Assembly (NCBI RefSeq): GCF_013167215.1
Contig: NZ_JABJWY010000034.1
Coordinates: 248,001-312,000 of the forward strand
DNA from: Sphingobacterium prati
GTDB taxonomy: Bacteria > Bacteroidota > Bacteroidia > Sphingobacteriales > Sphingobacteriaceae
DNA length: 64,000 nucleotides
Direction of reading: 5' to 3'
Shown here: piece after piece, positions 36,670-45,709 of the stretch
Layout: every line of letters starts with the position of its first letter
Numbering within the stretch: the stretch's first letter is position 1
The notes under the pieces: model-generated
The model's database searches: none
Told to the model about the DNA's origin: nothing
The model's input: the letters and a program-made list of their open reading frames with translations, nothing else
Program-made: the position numbers and the translations under genes

Positions 36670-36788
36670 CAGATTAACTCCTGTTAATTAACCCTTTATA
36701 AAACCGAATTCCAATTTCACTTGTTTATTCCTTGGCCGACATAGCTATATGAAGGCTAAGGAATTATTAACTACCAAAAATTAAACCA

Positions 36789-37154
36789 ATGGTCAGAACA
36801 GAAACAATAATCGCTGTAGAAAGTGTTCCAGCAAGTTCATCATTTTATCAGAAACTACTGGGCTGCGACAGCGCGCATGGTGGAGAGACTTTTGAGATAC
36901 TAACAGTCGATAACCATGTCATTTTATGCCTTCACAAATGGGGTGAACACGCACACCCTACACTACTCCAACCCAAAAATGCCGGAAATGGTCTTATCTT
37001 ATTCTTTCGGGTAGGCAATCTCCAAGAAGTATTTGAAAATGCCACTAAACTCGATGCAACTTTCGAAAAAGAAATTCATTACAATGAAAACTCCCTAAAA
37101 AATCAATTTATTCTTCGGGATCCGGACAACTATTACCTGATGATATCTGAATAA
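36789..37154 (+). CDS. VOC-superfamily (glyoxalase/bleomycin-resistance-like) protein
   Basis: This 121-residue cytoplasmic protein is one pair of beta-alpha-beta-beta-beta modules. It has S-V-P-A-S-S-S-F-Y-Q-K-L-L-G at the start, H-V-I-L-C-L-H-K in the middle and L-R-D-P-D-N-Y-Y-L-M-I-S-E at the end, the standard VOC pattern. Metal ligands cannot be assigned safely. It stands alone; the substrate is unknown. Confidence 0.82.
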   Translation: MVRTETIIAVESVPASSSFYQKLLGCDSAHGGETFEILTVDNHVILCLHKWGEHAHPTLLQPKNAGNGLILFFRVGNLQEVFENATKLDATFEKEIHYNENSLKNQFILRDPDNYYLMISE

Positions 37155-37281
37155 GAGGATTCGTCCGTGAATAATTCCCATAGACCAGGGTACTAAATGT
37201 TGCTTTGATTAGCTTTCTTAAACCAGTTTAAGTTTATTATTCAATCTTTCCTCCAACTTTGTAGTATCAAAATAGAAAACA

Positions 37282-37722
37282 ATGACAGCACGATTAAATA
37301 TTGCAAAAGTAGACGCAACAGCGTACAAAGCAATGATGGGTTTAGAAACCTATCTTGCTGAGACTTTTTTAACTCCTATCCAAAAAGAACTCATTAAGAT
37401 AAGGGCATCCCAAATTAATGGATGTGCTTTTTGCCTGGATATGCATACAAAGGACGCGTTAAAGTATGGTGAAACTCCACAAAGGATATTTTTACTGAAC
37501 GCTTGGCGCGAAACCGATTTGTTTAATGCCGAAGAACAGGTCTTATTGGAGATGACAGAGGAAATTACATTAATTCACCAAAAGGGCTTAACGGAGCAAA
37601 CCTATCAGAAAGCAAAGAATCTCTTTGATGAAAAACAAATTGCACAGATCATCATCGCTATTATTACGATCAATGCCTGGAACAGAATCGGTATAAGCAC
37701 ACATTTGGAATTATTGAAATAG
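37282..37722 (+). CDS. Carboxymuconolactone decarboxylase/AhpD-family protein
   Basis: This 146-residue all-helical protein has the peroxidase-type motif C-A-F-C-L-D-M-H, with Cys48, Cys51 and His55. The CxxC plus His arrangement is that of AhpD-like alkylhydroperoxidases rather than of true muconolactone decarboxylases, so it probably takes part in peroxide or thiol redox chemistry. The upstream I-K-I-R-A-S-Q-I-N-G segment is also conserved. A terminator lies about 100 bp downstream. Confidence 0.88.
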   Translation: MTARLNIAKVDATAYKAMMGLETYLAETFLTPIQKELIKIRASQINGCAFCLDMHTKDALKYGETPQRIFLLNAWRETDLFNAEEQVLLEMTEEITLIHQKGLTEQTYQKAKNLFDEKQIAQIIIAIITINAWNRIGISTHLELLK

Positions 37723-37822
37723 CGAATACTACCTGTGTGTAAACATACGTCGTCCTGTATAAATATAGGCAGCTCGCAAATTGTCCAGGCATATCGTATA
37801 ACGAGAAGGTACCATCTCAAAC

Positions 37823-37858
37823 AAAGGGACTGATCCAAGTTGGTCAGCCCCTTTACTT
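37823..37858 (+). terminator. Imperfect terminator-like hairpin
   Basis: AAAGGG (37823-37828) pairs with CCCTTT (37849-37854), with inner CTGA/TCAG and CCA/TGG pairings and one bulge. The following T-run is weak. Confidence 0.5.
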
Positions 37859-37931
37859 CCTCTTTCCAAATTCATATTTATCGACTATCTTTAAGCTGAA
37901 AACAGTTTACTAACCAATTAAACGTAGAAAA

Positions 37932-38444
37932 ATGAAAGTCGTTAAAAAATTTTTAATTGTATTGGCTATTCTCATAGCTATTCCATTGATTGTGGCACTT
38001 TTTGTTCCCAAGAAGTTTGCGGCTCAAAGTGAGATTACGATTGACAAGCCAAAGCAGGAAGTTTTCAATTACGTAAAATTCATGCGTAATCAGGATCACT
38101 TCGGCGTTTGGCAACTTTCCGACCCTCAGATGAAAAAATCCGAAGTGGGTACCGATGGCCAGGTTGGATTTAAGTACAGCTGGGACGGTGAAAAAGTTGG
38201 AAAAGGTTCGCAGACCATTACGCGAATTGTTGAAGGCGAGACCATCGAAACATCGCTGGATTTTGGATTCGGTGAACCATCCAAAGGGTATTTTATCCTG
38301 AAGGAAATATCCCTAGATCAAACGGCCGTAACATGGGGTATTACAGGCAAATCACCTTATCCATGGAATTTAATGAACCTATTTATGAATATGAATAAAG
38401 ATTTTGATCAGGGGCTAAAAAACCTGAAAAATATCTTAAAATAG
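37932..38444 (+). CDS. Membrane-anchored SRPBCC-family protein
   Basis: This 170-residue protein has an N-terminal hydrophobic segment (about 6-27) followed by a START/polyketide-cyclase-like fold. The fold begins S-E-I-T-I-D-K-P-K-Q-E-V-F-N-Y-V and ends in the long C-terminal helix F-D-Q-G-L-K-N-L-K. Such proteins bind hydrophobic ligands; this one is likely tethered to the inner membrane. The ligand is unknown and no partner gene is adjacent. A terminator shared with the next gene follows. Confidence 0.82.
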   Translation: MKVVKKFLIVLAILIAIPLIVALFVPKKFAAQSEITIDKPKQEVFNYVKFMRNQDHFGVWQLSDPQMKKSEVGTDGQVGFKYSWDGEKVGKGSQTITRIVEGETIETSLDFGFGEPSKGYFILKEISLDQTAVTWGITGKSPYPWNLMNLFMNMNKDFDQGLKNLKNILK

Positions 38445-38466
38445 CTTAGAAAACATTGGCACAAAA

Positions 38467-38508
38467 AAAAGTATTTAAAGCACAGTTGAATCTGCTCTAA
38501 ATACTTTT
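38467..38508. terminator. Bidirectional terminator between SRPBCC and Bax-inhibitor genes
   Basis: AAAAGTATTTA (38467-38477) pairs with TAAATACTTTT (38498-38508), extended by AGC/GCT, with A-rich and T-rich flanks. It lies between converging genes. Confidence 0.8.
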
Positions 38509-38532
38509 TATTTTTCTCGAAAACAAACCGAA

Positions 38533-39219
38533 TTAACGACGGCTCATTAGGATACGTAAAATATACCAAAACAATAGCATAATAGAAGAAAATAGCTGTA
38601 AAGCCGCTCCTACATATTGCTCATTGCCGTATTCGTATTTTAGCTTCTGTGTTTGGTACAAAATGCTAGCCGAAGCGATCAAAACCATGATTACCGAAAA
38701 CCAAAGTCCCAATTGAAATCCAAATATTGCTCCAGCGACAATTGCGCCCAATGCCAAGAAACCGCCAATAACCAGGATATTTTTCAGAAAAGAAAAATCC
38801 TTATTTGACATAAAGGCAACGGCTGTCAGCGCTGTAAACAGGGCAACAGTCATAATGCTTGCCTGATACAACATACTTGCCCCATCTGTCATCGCCGCAG
38901 CGATGTAAATCATTGGTAAGAAAATAATAGCCTCCAACACGATGTAGAATGCCAGTCCCATATACTGCGTCTGACGGCTTTGGGCTAAGGTCCATCTCGA
39001 AGAAAGTGACGCTCCTAACCAGAAGCAACCAAGAAGAAATAACCAGATAAATTTTCCACTGACCATCCAGACGATAAAATCATAAGGCACTAATTTTATC
39101 AACAGACTTTCTAAAACAATAAATGCCAAAATCGAAAGGGCAACATGAAGATATGTTTTCTTAAAGAAAACTCCCCTTTCAGCCTCATCATTAATAAGTA
39201 AATATTCTTGTGATTCCAT
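38533..39219 (-). CDS. Bax inhibitor-1/YccA-family membrane protein
   Basis: This 228-residue inner-membrane protein has seven hydrophobic segments. Family markers include Q-Y-M-G-L-A-F-Y-I-V-L-E-A-I-I-F-L-P, Q-A-S-I-M-T-V-A-L-F-T-A-L-T-A and the late Y-V-G-A-A-L-Q-L-F-S-S-I-M-L-L-F-W-Y-I-L-R. Relatives act as calcium-leak channels or as inhibitors of the FtsH protease. It is a single gene between converging and divergent neighbours. Confidence 0.88.
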   Translation of the reverse strand: MESQEYLLINDEAERGVFFKKTYLHVALSILAFIVLESLLIKLVPYDFIVWMVSGKFIWLFLLGCFWLGASLSSRWTLAQSRQTQYMGLAFYIVLEAIIFLPMIYIAAAMTDGASMLYQASIMTVALFTALTAVAFMSNKDFSFLKNILVIGGFLALGAIVAGAIFGFQLGLWFSVIMVLIASASILYQTQKLKYEYGNEQYVGAALQLFSSIMLLFWYILRILMSRR

Positions 39220-39302
39220 AAAACAGATAATAAGATATATTAATACAAATTAAAAATAAGCATTAATTCTATTTTCGCAAGAAATAATTTCAGTGGTGAG
39301 GG

Positions 39303-39328
39303 TAAAAAAGAACCCCGCCTAGCGGGGT
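39303..39328 (-). terminator. Terminator of the RND efflux operon
   Basis: ACCCCGC and GCGGGGT (39312-39318 and 39322-39328) pair around a 3-base loop, and an A-run on the plus strand gives a T-run on the transcribed minus-strand side. Confidence 0.82.
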
Positions 39329-39345
39329 CCATTCAAACAAACAAC

Positions 39346-40785
39346 TTATTTCCAGCCTCCTCCCAGTTCTTTGTAGATATTGACAACAGCATTTAGCTGT
39401 TGCTTCTTAGTTTCTATTAATTCAAGTTTCGAATCCAGTACATCGCGTTGTGTCATTAACACTTCCATGTAATCGGCACGTGCCGACTTGAATAAATCAC
39501 CTGATACGATCACTGAATTATTAAGCACCTCAACTTCTTTGGTTTTAAAATCATAGCTCTTTCCAAGATTTTCGATATTAGAGAGCTGTGTGGATACTTC
39601 GAGATAGGCATTTAGAATCGTCTTCTCGTAATTATAGACGGCCTGTATTTGTTTGGCGTTTGCCGTATTGAACTCTGCTTTTAGTCCATTTTTGTTCAAC
39701 AGAGGCGCTGCCAGCTCACCTATTATATTATACAGCATAGATTCTGGCATTTTAAATAGATAAGACGGCTTAAAAGCTTGCAGACCAAGAGCCGCAGATA
39801 TCTCTAAAGACGGATAAAATTCTTTTCTTGCAATCTGTACATCCAATTTAGCAGCCGCCAGTTCATATTCCGCCTCACGAATATCAGGCCTATTACTCAA
39901 TAATTGACTAGGGATACCTGTTTGTACTTTCGCAGGTATCATATCCACAAAATTGCTTTTATCGCGTTTTATCTCCTGTGGGAAACGTCCTAAAAGAAAA
40001 TTGATACGGTTTTCCGTTTCTTTAATCTGTTGTCGCGTTTCGAATTCCATGCCCTTCGTTTTCAACACCTCGGCCTGAAATTTCTGAACAGCAAGTTCCG
40101 TCACACGTGCCGCTTGCTTCTGTAATTTGATTACTTCTAGCGCATTGTCCTGTAATTCGATATTTTGTTTGATAATCGCCAGTTGATTATCTAAGGCTAA
40201 TAGTTCATAATAAGAGCGAGCAACCTCTGCAATAAGACTGCTCAGGACAAAGTTTTTGCCTTCGACTGTAGCGAGATAACGGTTTAACGCCGCCTGTTCG
40301 GAATCTTTAAGTTTCTTCCAGACGTCAATTTCCCAGCTTGCATAAGCCCCTATCGTTAAATCACCAAGTGGATCAGGCATCTCCTTACCTGGCGCTATTT
40401 CTGTGCTGGCGTCACCTGCTCCTTGGCTGGTATAGCGGCCGACTTTTTCCATACCAGCACCAGCGCGTAAACCTACACTTGGTTTCAACGCGCCTTTTCG
40501 CAATAAGATGTCGTTTTTGGCTATTGCCAATTCCTGTAAGGTCACATTTAACTCTTGGTTATTTTTTAATGCGGTGTCTATTAACGCAACTAAATTGGGG
40601 TCGCTAAAAAAATCACGCCACTTCACACTCGCCGAACTCGTTGTATCTTGTGTTACAGCTTCGGCAAATTCCTGTGGCACCTGCTTATTTTCTTGAACCA
40701 GCGTTGTTTTAGGAACTTTGCAGCCGGTCACTGCCGTTGACAACAGAAGTCCTATTATCCAGTGTTTATTTATTTGATTAGCCAT
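39346..40785 (-). CDS. RND efflux outer-membrane factor (NodT/OprM-like lipoprotein)
   Basis: This 479-residue TolC-fold channel forms the outer-membrane exit of the pump. The signal ends in T-A-V-T-G-C, so it is lipid-anchored, as for OprM. Two OEP repeats are visible; typical pieces are A-R-S-Y-Y-E-L-L-A-L-D-N-Q-L near residue 190 and L-L-S-N-R-P-D-I-R-E-A-E-Y-E-L near residue 300. Its start overlaps the end of the RND permease gene by 8 bp, indicating coupled translation. Confidence 0.93.
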   Translation of the reverse strand: MANQINKHWIIGLLLSTAVTGCKVPKTTLVQENKQVPQEFAEAVTQDTTSSASVKWRDFFSDPNLVALIDTALKNNQELNVTLQELAIAKNDILLRKGALKPSVGLRAGAGMEKVGRYTSQGAGDASTEIAPGKEMPDPLGDLTIGAYASWEIDVWKKLKDSEQAALNRYLATVEGKNFVLSSLIAEVARSYYELLALDNQLAIIKQNIELQDNALEVIKLQKQAARVTELAVQKFQAEVLKTKGMEFETRQQIKETENRINFLLGRFPQEIKRDKSNFVDMIPAKVQTGIPSQLLSNRPDIREAEYELAAAKLDVQIARKEFYPSLEISAALGLQAFKPSYLFKMPESMLYNIIGELAAPLLNKNGLKAEFNTANAKQIQAVYNYEKTILNAYLEVSTQLSNIENLGKSYDFKTKEVEVLNNSVIVSGDLFKSARADYMEVLMTQRDVLDSKLELIETKKQQLNAVVNIYKELGGGWK

Positions 40786-43700
40786 TGTTATCGATTTCTT
40801 CAGTTAATGGATTCTCATCTTCGTGTTTAATGAGCTTGCGTTTGGAAGCAATTGTTCCAAAAATAAAGTACAGCCCCGGTATGACAAGGATACCAAATAC
40901 AGTTCCAAATAACATACCTCCTGCTGCTGCTGTACCAATAGTCCGGTTACCGATCGCTCCTGGTCCGGAGGCCATTACTAATGGAATCAAACCCGCAATA
41001 AATGCAAAAGATGTCATTAAGATAGGTCTAAACCGCACTTTAGCACCGTCCAGTGCCGCTTCGATAATACTTAACCCTTGTGCATGTCGTTGTGTGGCAA
41101 ACTCAACGATTAAAACCGCATTCTTACCCAGTAATCCAATTAGCATAACCAAGGCTACCTGAGCGTAAATATTATTTTCCAACCCCAGGACTTTCAACAA
41201 GAAAAATGCACCGAAAATACCAATTGGCAAAGAAAGTAACACTGCAAACGGCATGATAAAACTCTCATACTGTGCCGATAAAATAAGGTAAACAAAGCCT
41301 AGACAGATCAGAAATATATAGATGGCCTGGTTACCACGCCCGACTTGGTCTTTGGAGATACCCGCCCAATCTATACCATAGCCATGCGGCAAGGTTTTGG
41401 CCGCAACTTCATTAATCACCTGAATGGCCTCACCACTACTGTACCCAGGGGCGGCGGAACCGGAAATTTCGGAAGCCATGTACATATTATGCCGAGTGAT
41501 CTCTGATAGTCCGTAGACCTTTTCCATATGCATAAACGCTGAGAAAGGTACCATCTCATCCCTGTCATTTTTCACGTATAGTTTCAGGATATCCTCCGGA
41601 AGAGCTCTATACTGTGGTAATGCTTGTACCATGACCTTATATTGCCGGTCATACTTAATAAAATTGGTCTCATAGTTACTCCCGACCAATGTAGAGAGTG
41701 TATTCAGGGCATTATCAATCGTGACGCCTTTTAACTGGGCCATATCATTGTCGATATGCAGCATATACTGAGGAAAACTCGCGCTATAAAACGTGAAAAC
41801 AGAGGATAGCTCAGACCGTTTATTCAATTCACGAACAAAATCCTTACTCACAGTTTCCATTTTCTTGTAGTCACCTGAGCCCGCTTTATCCAAAAGCCGC
41901 AATTCAAATCCCCCAGCAGCACCATAGCCTGGCACCGCAGGCGGCTGGAAAAATTCGATGGAAGCACCGGGAATATTTTTCGCGGCGTTTTCCAGCTGTT
42001 CAATAATTTCCTGCGACGATTCTTTACGCTCCTCCCAACTTTTTAAATTGATCAGACACGTTCCTGTATTGGCCCCTGTTCCTTCGGTCAATATTTCATA
42101 ACCCGCCAACGAAGAGACAGATTGTACCCCATCGATATCCTCCGCTTCCTTCTGCAGGGTTTGAGCAGCCAAATTTGTCCGTTCTAAAGTTGATCCCGGC
42201 GGGGTTTGGATAATGGCGTAAATCATCCCCTGATCTTCATTTGGAATAAAACCTGCCGGTACAGAATTATTCAAAAAATAAGCGCCGATACAGAATCCGA
42301 TCAACACCACAAACGTAAGAAGACGTTTGTCAACAATACCTTTTAGTAGGAAAACATATTTGTTTGACATTTTGTCAAACAAGCGATTGAAGGCATCCAA
42401 AAACTTGTCAACAATAGATTTTTTGCGCGGCTTTCCGTGGTTATTCTTTAGCATGATCGCACACAATGCAGGCGTCAATGTCAATGCCACCAGCCCCGAT
42501 AAAATAATTGACGTCGCCATCGTAATGGAAAACTGGCGGTAAAATATCCCGACAGGTCCGGACATAAAGGCTACAGGTATAAATACCGATGCCATCAGAA
42601 ACGTTATCGCGATGATGGCTCCGCTGATTTCATGCATCGCTTTCTTTGTCGCCTTATACGCAGAGATATGCAGCTCTTCCATCTTAGCGTGCACCGCCTC
42701 GATGACGACAATGGCATCATCAACCACAACACCAATAGCCAATACAAGAGCAAACAAGGTAATCAGGTTGATCGTGATACCAAAAAATTGCATAAAAAGA
42801 AACGATCCTACTAAGGAAACCGGCACCGCAATGGTCGGAATCAATGTCGAGCGCCAATCCCCCAAAAATAGGAAGACAACGATCGCTACCAAAATAAAGG
42901 CTTCAACTAAGGTATGGATAACCTTTTCCATGGAGGCGTCCAAAAATTTAGAGACGTCATAACTGATCTCATAATCCAGTCCTTTGGGAAATGAGCTTTT
43001 CAGTTCTTTCATTTTATCTTTAACATCCTGGATAACTTGAGAAGCATTACTACCATAGGATTGTTTCAGTACGATTGCAGCAGACGGTTTCCCATTTAAG
43101 GTCGAATAGATATCATACATTGCCGAACCGAATTTGATGTCCGCAACGTCCCTCAGACGTAACATTTCACCGTTGGCATTTGTACGCAGTACGATATTGC
43201 CATAGCCTTCTGTCGTGGTAAAACGTCCGGGATATTTCAGCACATATTCAAAGGACTGTGAAGTAATACCGGATGATTCTCCGGCCTTACCCGGAGATGC
43301 CTCCAAACTTTGTTCTGAAAGGGCTTTCATTACCTCTTCCGCTGAAATTTTATACGCCGTCATGCGATCTGGTTTCAACCAGATCCGCATGGCCAATTCC
43401 CGTGTTCCAAGAATATTTGCCACACCAACGCCATCGACACGCCGCAGCTCCGAAACAATGTTCATATCCGCGTAGTTGTACATAAAATTTCCATCAAGGT
43501 CTTTGTCCTTACTGTAAAGGTTGATATACATCAACATATTAGATTCTTCCCTTGTAATCTTAACTCCCTCCCGTACGACAATAGGCGGAAGCTTGTTGAC
43601 GACCGAAGCCACACGGTTCTGTACATTCAATGAAGCTTGGTTTGGATCCGTACCCAGATTAAACACCACCTGGATACTAGCTTCCCCGTCGTTACCGGCG

Positions 43701-43942
43701 TCTGAAGCCATATATTTCATTCCGGGGACGCCATTTATGGCGCGTTCAAGTGGAATGATCACTGATTTTATCATCAATTCACCATTTGCACCCGGGTATT
43801 CTGCTGTAATATTTACTTTAGGTGGTGATATGGATGGAAACTGAGTTACTGGAAGTTGTACCATCGAAAGAACCCCAAGAAACACAATGATCAGTGATAT
43901 GACAATTGAAAGTACAGGTCTATTTATAAAACGACTAAACAT
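40778..43942 (-). CDS. RND efflux permease (HAE1/AcrB type)
   Basis: This 1054-residue proton-driven transporter takes hydrophobic drugs, bile-salt-like detergents or dyes from the periplasm or inner leaflet. N-terminal M-F-S-R-F-I-N-R-P-V-L-S and the two large periplasmic loops are in place. The proton-relay pair appears as V-V-V-D-D-A-I-V-V-I-E near residue 406, and G-A-N-G-E-L-M-I-K-S-V-I-I-P-L-E fits the first loop. It is the middle gene of the pump operon, 22 bp after the adaptor gene. Substrate range cannot be read from sequence. Confidence 0.95.
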   Translation of the reverse strand: MFSRFINRPVLSIVISLIIVFLGVLSMVQLPVTQFPSISPPKVNITAEYPGANGELMIKSVIIPLERAINGVPGMKYMASDAGNDGEASIQVVFNLGTDPNQASLNVQNRVASVVNKLPPIVVREGVKITREESNMLMYINLYSKDKDLDGNFMYNYADMNIVSELRRVDGVGVANILGTRELAMRIWLKPDRMTAYKISAEEVMKALSEQSLEASPGKAGESSGITSQSFEYVLKYPGRFTTTEGYGNIVLRTNANGEMLRLRDVADIKFGSAMYDIYSTLNGKPSAAIVLKQSYGSNASQVIQDVKDKMKELKSSFPKGLDYEISYDVSKFLDASMEKVIHTLVEAFILVAIVVFLFLGDWRSTLIPTIAVPVSLVGSFLFMQFFGITINLITLFALVLAIGVVVDDAIVVIEAVHAKMEELHISAYKATKKAMHEISGAIIAITFLMASVFIPVAFMSGPVGIFYRQFSITMATSIILSGLVALTLTPALCAIMLKNNHGKPRKKSIVDKFLDAFNRLFDKMSNKYVFLLKGIVDKRLLTFVVLIGFCIGAYFLNNSVPAGFIPNEDQGMIYAIIQTPPGSTLERTNLAAQTLQKEAEDIDGVQSVSSLAGYEILTEGTGANTGTCLINLKSWEERKESSQEIIEQLENAAKNIPGASIEFFQPPAVPGYGAAGGFELRLLDKAGSGDYKKMETVSKDFVRELNKRSELSSVFTFYSASFPQYMLHIDNDMAQLKGVTIDNALNTLSTLVGSNYETNFIKYDRQYKVMVQALPQYRALPEDILKLYVKNDRDEMVPFSAFMHMEKVYGLSEITRHNMYMASEISGSAAPGYSSGEAIQVINEVAAKTLPHGYGIDWAGISKDQVGRGNQAIYIFLICLGFVYLILSAQYESFIMPFAVLLSLPIGIFGAFFLLKVLGLENNIYAQVALVMLIGLLGKNAVLIVEFATQRHAQGLSIIEAALDGAKVRFRPILMTSFAFIAGLIPLVMASGPGAIGNRTIGTAAAGGMLFGTVFGILVIPGLYFIFGTIASKRKLIKHEDENPLTEEIDNNG

Positions 43943-43964
43943 AATTATTTAAGAGTATGGGGAT

Positions 43965-45047
43965 TTATTCTGTTTTTAACTTCAAATTAGAAATGGCTTC
44001 TTTTGGCTGCACAAAACTATAGCTAATTTTTTCATCCTCTTTCACTTTTTGTATGCCATCCAATAGGAATCTATCGTCTTTTTGAAGTCCATTGGCAACC
44101 ACATACAGATCTGGAAGGGAATTACCTATCGTAATGTAACGGGCTTTTAATTTTCCATTTTTATCCACCACATAAACATATTTACGATCCTGCAATTCAT
44201 AGGTTGCTTTTTGTGGAATAATTAATGCCTGCTTTAATGGAAAATTCATGACAACTTTACCGCTCTCACCATGCTTTAGTAATCGATTGGGATTTGGAAA
44301 CCTGGCTCTAAACGCAATATTACCTGTTTCACTGTCAAATTCACTCTCTATGGTCTCCACCACACCACGTTCTGGAAATAATTCATTATTGGCTAACAAT
44401 AATCCTACATGGGTATCTCCCCGTTTATTGATATTGGTCTGATAATTAAGATACTCAGGCTCTGAAACATTAAAATATACGAGCATCTGGCTATTGTCAG
44501 AAAGACTCGTCAATAATTCCCCTTCGTCTACCAGACTTCCCAATTTTAAGGGAATTCGGTCTATTGTACCATCAAATGGCGCTCTTATTTCTGTAAAGGA
44601 AAGGTGCAGTTTGGCAATAGCGGAAGCTGCTTTGGCCTGTTCCAATTTAGCTTTCGCCATGGCAAGCTCATTCGGTGACACTACATTTTTATCCGCTAAA
44701 CTCTTTGTGTTCTGTACTTCGATCTCAGCTACATTAACCTCGGCCATTGACTTTCTAAACTCTGCTTCATACATTTTTGGCATAATACGAAACAGCAATT
44801 GCCCTTTGTGTACAAATTGTCCTTCGTCCACAAAAATTTGCTCCAGATATCCTTTCTCCTGCGCACGTAATTCGATATTACGGAAAGACTTAATCTGGGA
44901 TACAAAATCTTTATGGATGGTTGTATCCATTTGTACCGGAGAGGTCACATTGAATTTTTCTTTCTCTTCTTTCTCTTCCTTTTTGGAAGTACACCCAATT
45001 TGGCATAATACCATAGCCAAATTAACGAGCATAAGTACTCTTTTCAT
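43965..45047 (-). CDS. RND efflux periplasmic adaptor (MFP lipoprotein)
   Basis: This 360-residue adaptor joins the permease to the outer-membrane channel. The signal ends in C-Q-I-G-C. The lipoyl half-motifs G-Y-L-E-Q-I-F-V-D-E-G-Q-F-V-H-K-G-Q-L-L-F and I-R-A-P-F-D-G-T-I-D-R flank the alpha hairpin (about 85-150), and a beta-barrel domain follows. It is the first gene of the pump operon. No regulator lies immediately upstream; a small orphan membrane-protein gene does. Confidence 0.93.
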   Translation of the reverse strand: MKRVLMLVNLAMVLCQIGCTSKKEEKEEKEKFNVTSPVQMDTTIHKDFVSQIKSFRNIELRAQEKGYLEQIFVDEGQFVHKGQLLFRIMPKMYEAEFRKSMAEVNVAEIEVQNTKSLADKNVVSPNELAMAKAKLEQAKAASAIAKLHLSFTEIRAPFDGTIDRIPLKLGSLVDEGELLTSLSDNSQMLVYFNVSEPEYLNYQTNINKRGDTHVGLLLANNELFPERGVVETIESEFDSETGNIAFRARFPNPNRLLKHGESGKVVMNFPLKQALIIPQKATYELQDRKYVYVVDKNGKLKARYITIGNSLPDLYVVANGLQKDDRFLLDGIQKVKEDEKISYSFVQPKEAISNLKLKTE

Positions 45048-45223
45048 TTGTAAACGTCTAATTAAAAATAAGTTTGATTGTTTGTTTGCTATTCGAATTG
45101 AAATAACTTAATCCTTAACTTGTTATAGAATACAAAAACGGTGAATCATTGATAGATAAATGAAAACCCTGTTGATACGGAAATTAAAAAGAATAAGGCT
45201 AAGCTATTTTGGGGAATTGGCTA

Positions 45224-45625
45224 CTAAATTCTCCAGTTTTGTTGAAGAATATATCTTTGTGGGTGTAAATAAGCGCTAAAATTGCAAAAGGGAATCTTCT
45301 TTGCAAATCGGAATACCAAAATGAAAAGTACGACCGCACAGAACAATAAAGCTACAAAATCTGCAGCTGCATGGAGATCCTTGGTTAATTGAAAATTCTC
45401 GCTGTTAAATTCTTCAAAGACGGGGTTTTCATCGTGAACATTTCCTGCAATGAGTGGGTCGATGTGAGAGGTGAGCGAAGCAATTTTTTCCTTTAGATTA
45501 GCTTCATTATGCTGGTACATGAAACTGACTACAGGACGATCTGATTCATTGAGCACAGCATGGCTATTACCGCTCCTAATTAATAGGAAGACTATAAAAC
45601 ATAGAATTGTAATAACCGCTTTCAT
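45224..45625 (-). CDS. Small protein of unknown function with signal and one membrane segment
   Basis: I do not recognise this 133-residue protein. It has a signal peptide (about 1-23, ending N-S-H-A), a soluble segment of about 65 residues rich in E, N and H, then one strong hydrophobic helix (about 89-107, V-A-L-L-F-C-A-V-V-L-F-I-L-V-F) followed by a basic, aromatic tail. That predicts a periplasmic domain with a single anchor. It lies 176 bp upstream of the efflux operon on the same strand, and an accessory role there is only a guess. Confidence 0.6.
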   Translation of the reverse strand: MKAVITILCFIVFLLIRSGNSHAVLNESDRPVVSFMYQHNEANLKEKIASLTSHIDPLIAGNVHDENPVFEEFNSENFQLTKDLHAAADFVALLFCAVVLFILVFRFAKKIPFCNFSAYLHPQRYILQQNWRI

Positions 45626-45709
45626 TTGTGGGCAAATATACTGGCGTAGAAATAATTTTAATAAGCTTTAACACAATTTAACAAAATGATTACATTCTGC
45701 CGATAGTAA

